Below are positions 61,217 through 64,000 of a DNA stretch of 64,000 nt, piece after piece. The DNA is from Porphyromonadaceae bacterium UBA4277 (GTDB lineage: Bacteria; Bacteroidota; Bacteroidia; Bacteroidales; Muribaculaceae): positions 875 to 64,874 of the forward strand of contig DGVT01000052.1 of NCBI GenBank assembly GCA_002395965.1. The letters run 5' to 3'. Each line of letters opens with the position of its first letter. The stretch's first letter is position 1. The position numbers and the translations under genes were made by a program. The notes under the pieces are model-generated. The model had not been told where the DNA came from. It searched no databases and saw only the letters and a list, made by a program, of their open reading frames with translations.

Positions 61217-62287
61217 ATGGCCACTTGGAATAAACAGAAACTGCCGCGTGAGAATGGAGAGCTTGTAGAAATGCAAGTTCCAGTTCTCGTGTCGGCAAGC
61301 CGCAGCACCGACATTCCTGCGTTTTATGCCGACTGGTTTTTCCATCGGCTCGACAAAGCCGGCTACTCGGCATGGACGAATCCGTTTAACGGAGTTCGCA
61401 GTTATGTCTCGTATCAGAACACACGTTTCATAGTGTTTTGGTCGAAGAACCCGAAACCACTGCTTGAATACCTGCCAATCCTTGAACGCAGAGGGATTGG
61501 CTGCTATATCCAGTATTCACTCAACGATTACGAAGCCGAGGGCTTGGAAAAAAGCGTACCGCCCATTGCACAGAGAATCGACACGTTCAAGCAACTTGTT
61601 GAACGACTCGGCAAAGGCCATGTGATTTGGCGTTTCGACCCATTGGTACTTACCGACCAAATCAACATTGACACACTGCTCAAAAAGATTGAGAACATCG
61701 GCGACCAACTTCACGGCTATACCGAGAAGTTAGTGTTCAGCTTCGCCGACATCATGAGTTATCGCAAAGTGCAGAGCAATCTGACAAAAGCCCAAATCAA
61801 TTACATTGATTGGTCGGAGGAGCAAATGTGTGAATTTGCCTCCAAGTTGGCAAGACTCAACGAGAAATGGGGTTATGAACTGGCGACTTGCGGCGAGAAG
61901 ATTGACCTCACTGAATTTGGGGTGAAGAAAAACCACTGCATCGACGATGAACTCATCATTCGTCTTGCGTACCATGATAAAGTCCTTATGGACTACCTCA
62001 ATGTCAAGATACAACCAATTCAAGCGGCAAACTTGTTCGGCGAAACCGAACAACTGCCCGAGGGCGCAATCATGCTGCCCGGTGGCAGATATGCTACACA
62101 TGGCAACAACCGCGACAAGGGCCAGCGCCTCTTCTGCGGATGCATTAAGAGCAAAGACATCGGCGAATACAACACTTGCGTGCACGGCTGCGAGTATTGC
62201 TATGCCAATGCCACCAAAGAACTGGCCATTGCCAACCTACGCTCACACAAAGAAAACCCATTAGCAGAAACCATAACAGGACGATAA
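61217..62287 (+). CDS. DUF1848 protein with C-terminal cysteine cluster
   Basis: A 356-residue cytoplasmic protein of the DUF1848 family, shown by VPVLVSASRSTDIPAFYADW near the start, FIVFWSKNPKPLLEYLP, and VIWRFDPLVLTDQ. The C-terminus has CGCIKSKDIG followed by TCVHGCEYCYANAT, a close-set cysteine group of the type that holds an iron-sulfur cluster. The early part resembles a TIM-barrel radical-SAM-like layout without the usual CxxxCxxC near the N-terminus, so the chemistry is unknown. Two bases after its stop a further ORF starts. Confidence 0.85.
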   Translation: MATWNKQKLPRENGELVEMQVPVLVSASRSTDIPAFYADWFFHRLDKAGYSAWTNPFNGVRSYVSYQNTRFIVFWSKNPKPLLEYLPILERRGIGCYIQYSLNDYEAEGLEKSVPPIAQRIDTFKQLVERLGKGHVIWRFDPLVLTDQINIDTLLKKIENIGDQLHGYTEKLVFSFADIMSYRKVQSNLTKAQINYIDWSEEQMCEFASKLARLNEKWGYELATCGEKIDLTEFGVKKNHCIDDELIIRLAYHDKVLMDYLNVKIQPIQAANLFGETEQLPEGAIMLPGGRYATHGNNRDKGQRLFCGCIKSKDIGEYNTCVHGCEYCYANATKELAIANLRSHKENPLAETITGR

Positions 62288-62289
62288 GT

Positions 62290-62560
62290 ATGGCATACGC
62301 TGAAAACATAAACCACTGTAATAGCATTGACGACATCATTAACTGGTGTCGCAACTCATTGCCGACACATTACCAAGCAAGACCGTGGACGCATCCACAG
62401 CTCGCCCCACCTGCAACCGGCTTGGCCGGGAGAAGGCTTGTTGGTTTTGCTTGGGATTGCACAACATTTAGCCGAGGGGCATTTGCTCAGGGCTAAATAT
62501 CGCCAAGTCACTGATACCGCTGGAATCGTTCAGGCGCACAAAGGCAGAGATAAACACTAG
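62290..62560 (+). pseudogene. Probable frameshifted third gene of the DUF1848 unit
   Basis: An ATG two bases after the DUF1848 stop opens a 68-codon frame (MAYAENINHCNSIDDIINWC onward, stop at 62494-62496). In the next frame a plausible continuation (LQPAWPGEGLLVLLGIAQHL then AEGHLLRAKYRQVTDTAG) runs on to 62560. The amphipathic helix character moves from one frame to the other near 62410, which suggests a single-base indel. It could also be an intact short protein. I do not recognise a family. Confidence 0.4.
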
Positions 62561-62724
62561 AGGGTGCAACATTGTTGCTATTTGCGAAACTGGAATATGG
62601 AGTCCATTTGAAAAAGTCGCATTTTATGCTCTTGTCCTTTCAAGGCGAAGCATAACTTCCTGATTATCACCCTGGGCTGAGGGCTTACAGTCGTTTCAAG
62701 ACCTTTTCAAGTGGGCTCAATATG
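62561..62724. other. Spacer with no recognised feature
   Basis: About 160 bp between two broken genes. Nothing is seen beyond possible coding scraps without an intact frame. Confidence 0.4.
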
Positions 62725-63405
62725 TTATTTTATGATCACCTTCTTGCCATGATGCAGGTAGATGCCACTGGCTGTGGGCTTGGTGCTCAGTCGGTAGCCG
62801 GTGATGGTGTACCACTCGTCGGCGACGTTAGTCGGACGTGTTGTGCCCACCTCGCTGATGCCGGTGTAGGCTTCGGTTGAGGTGTCCTCGGTCAGATACT
62901 TAGTGTCGAGGACAAACGTGATTTTATCGTTGTCAACGGATGCCGTGCCGAAGTCAAACACATCGTCGTATGGCACCGTGTTGTCGGGCGTGAAGCTGAA
63001 GTAGCCGCCGTGAGCCGCATTGACAGGCTTGGTGATGGTCTTGCCATTGTTTGAGGTGGCCTGGATGTAGTAGTCCACCTGCAGCCCGTTAGTGAAGCTG
63101 CCCACAGGCACCCTACCCGACCAGCTGTTGCCGTTGGCAGTCAGCTCCGCCGTCTGCCACTGGCCATCGCCTACGCGATAGACCAGCTGTGCGCTCTTGA
63201 TGCCGCTCTTGTTGGTGATGACAGCCCTGAAGGGAACCTCCGTCAGGTCGCCCATGCTCACGTTGCCGTGCAGGTGCATGTGCAGGATGCGGATGGGGTT
63301 GTCGGCCGGTATCTGCTTGGTAACACAGTGTATGGAGCCGCCCGAGCCGTCGAACGTACGCATATCGACGCAGTAGAAGGTATAGCCGGGATAGAGTTTC
63401 TTCAT
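62725..63405 (-). pseudogene. 5'-truncated agmatine deiminase/PAD-like gene with sorting-type tail
   Basis: A 226-codon frame starts inside a conserved domain. DMRTFDGSGGSIHCVTKQIP is the C-terminal catalytic-Cys motif (GGxIHCxTxQ) of agmatine deiminase / Porphyromonas-type peptidylarginine deiminase. The N-terminal three quarters of that domain, including the other catalytic residues, are missing upstream. A beta-sandwich-like part follows (about 50-150) and a C-terminal tail VADEWYTITGYRLSTKPTAS ending HHGKKVIIK, typical of secreted Bacteroidales proteins. As it stands it could not be an active deiminase and lacks a signal peptide, so I call it a remnant. Confidence 0.7.
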
Positions 63406-63684
63406 TGCCTCAGTCTAAGATTATGAGAGCCACATCTGTGAGGCGTCTCTCACATTTATGGCTGAACGTGAGCGACCATCACTCAAGACGCAGACACATA
63501 TACAGCATGCTAAAGTCTCGTGCCAACCGCCGCTGGTTCACGCGCAAGTATTACGCTTCGGTAATGTGAACCAAAGAGTTTTTTTCGAGGACAATATAAG
63601 GCGCTCGGTCACCGGCATTTTGACCGATTTCGCAAGGCAAGCAAATTCTTCGTCAAAAAACGCCTTACTTTAAGAAAAAATGTG
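63406..63684. other. Spacer with no recognised feature
   Basis: The missing 5' part of the deiminase-like gene is not found here in any frame. No RNA gene or repeat seen. Confidence 0.4.
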
Positions 63685-63692
63685 TACTTTTG
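63685..63692 (+). promoter_or_regulatory. -7 element before the last gene
   Basis: TACTTTTG followed by C, 28 bp before the ATG at 63721. No clean -33 element. Confidence 0.45.
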
Positions 63693-63720
63693 CTCATTCA
63701 CAACCCAAAAATAATAACGT

Positions 63721-64000
63721 ATGAAAAGAATATCAATAGCTATTATCATGGCTTTTTCCATGCTTGCAATGTTTGCGCAAGAAGAGACTATACGAGTCGA
63801 TTACTCCGGCAAGCAACCTACCATCAAAGACTTTTTACAAGCTTACTTGCAGTCACTTCCCGATATCAACGACTTGGATGAATGCGATGTTGAGGGGATG
63901 TCACTGTTTGAAAATTTCCGACACGCAGTCCTTTACCAAGGCGAGGGTATCGCGCTGGAACCGAGCGAGAAACTTGTGATTGATCTCAAGAATGGTTATG
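63721..64000 (+). CDS. Exported protein, partial at the window edge
   Basis: An ATG at 63721 opens a frame that stays open to the last base (93 codons). The start MKRISIAIIMAFSMLAMFAQ is a good signal peptide. The mature part begins EETIRVDYSGKQPTIKDFLQ and is acidic (LPDINDLDECDVEGMSLFEN). No family recognised from this length. The promoter-like element at 63685 supports the start. Confidence 0.65.
   Translation, partial: MKRISIAIIMAFSMLAMFAQEETIRVDYSGKQPTIKDFLQAYLQSLPDINDLDECDVEGMSLFENFRHAVLYQGEGIALEPSEKLVIDLKNGY

Overview
The window looks like a chromosomal segment of a Gram-negative member of the order Bacteroidales. The evidence is the recurrent Bacteroidetes-type promoter (a -7 element TAnnTTTG with TTTG or TTG about 20 bp upstream), the near absence of Shine-Dalgarno sites, Kdo synthesis (kdsA), a TamL-type outer-membrane lipoprotein, a bacterial serine palmitoyltransferase, BspA-type leucine-rich repeats, and DUF4249, DUF5106 and DUF3667 proteins. 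A gut lineage such as Muribaculaceae or Prevotellaceae fits, but the family cannot be fixed from the sequence alone. I recognised no rRNA, tRNA, CRISPR array or intact insertion sequence.

Layout. 1-640: a short promoter, small-ORF and terminator unit and the murI leader. 640-13.8 kb: housekeeping and envelope genes, nearly all on the minus strand: murI, a small TPR protein, a TerB-like protein, an AspT-type transporter, phosphoglycolate phosphatase, TamL, a TPR protein, kdsA, rsmE, a nucleoside permease, a bifunctional nuclease, mnmA and DoxX. 14.0-20.3 kb: a DUF5106 protein, an SGNH hydrolase, and a dockerin protein / TonB-dependent receptor / DUF4249 lipoprotein set.

20.4-36.5 kb: an eleven-gene minus-strand operon for peptidoglycan salvage. 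In transcription order it holds a secreted amidase, a GT2 enzyme, a GalT-like DUF4922 protein, a SpoIID-domain protein without a signal peptide, AmpG, a zeta-toxin-like kinase, NamZ, an FAD/Fe-S D-lactate-type dehydrogenase, a MurT-like permease, MurK and MurQ. These can be arranged as one pathway: wall cleavage outside, uptake, MurNAc phosphorylation, ether cleavage to GlcNAc-6-P and D-lactate, and oxidation of the lactate.

37.1-39.0 kb: a secreted BspA-like LRR protein with a C-terminal dockerin, flanked by a dispersed heptad-type repeat and by long perfect hairpins. 39.5-52.7 kb: the most unusual region. A nine-gene operon encodes a membrane Ser/Thr kinase, a PP2C phosphatase, an FHA/zinc-ribbon protein, an acidic repeat-rich protein, a Sel1-repeat protein and four exported proteins, one probably an outer-membrane barrel. 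It is preceded by a second FHA protein and a LytTR regulator. It reads as a trans-envelope phospho-signalling module without T6SS structural genes.

53-59.4 kb: a TPR protein, a PstS-like lipoprotein, a small membrane protein, a pRiA4b ORF-3-like protein, serine palmitoyltransferase and a DUF3667 protein. 59.4-64 kb is accessory and eroded: a WYL regulator remnant, a MITE-like inverted-repeat element, an unknown protein with a DUF1848 cysteine-cluster protein and a broken third ORF, a 5'-truncated agmatine-deiminase-like gene, and the start of an exported protein running off the right edge.
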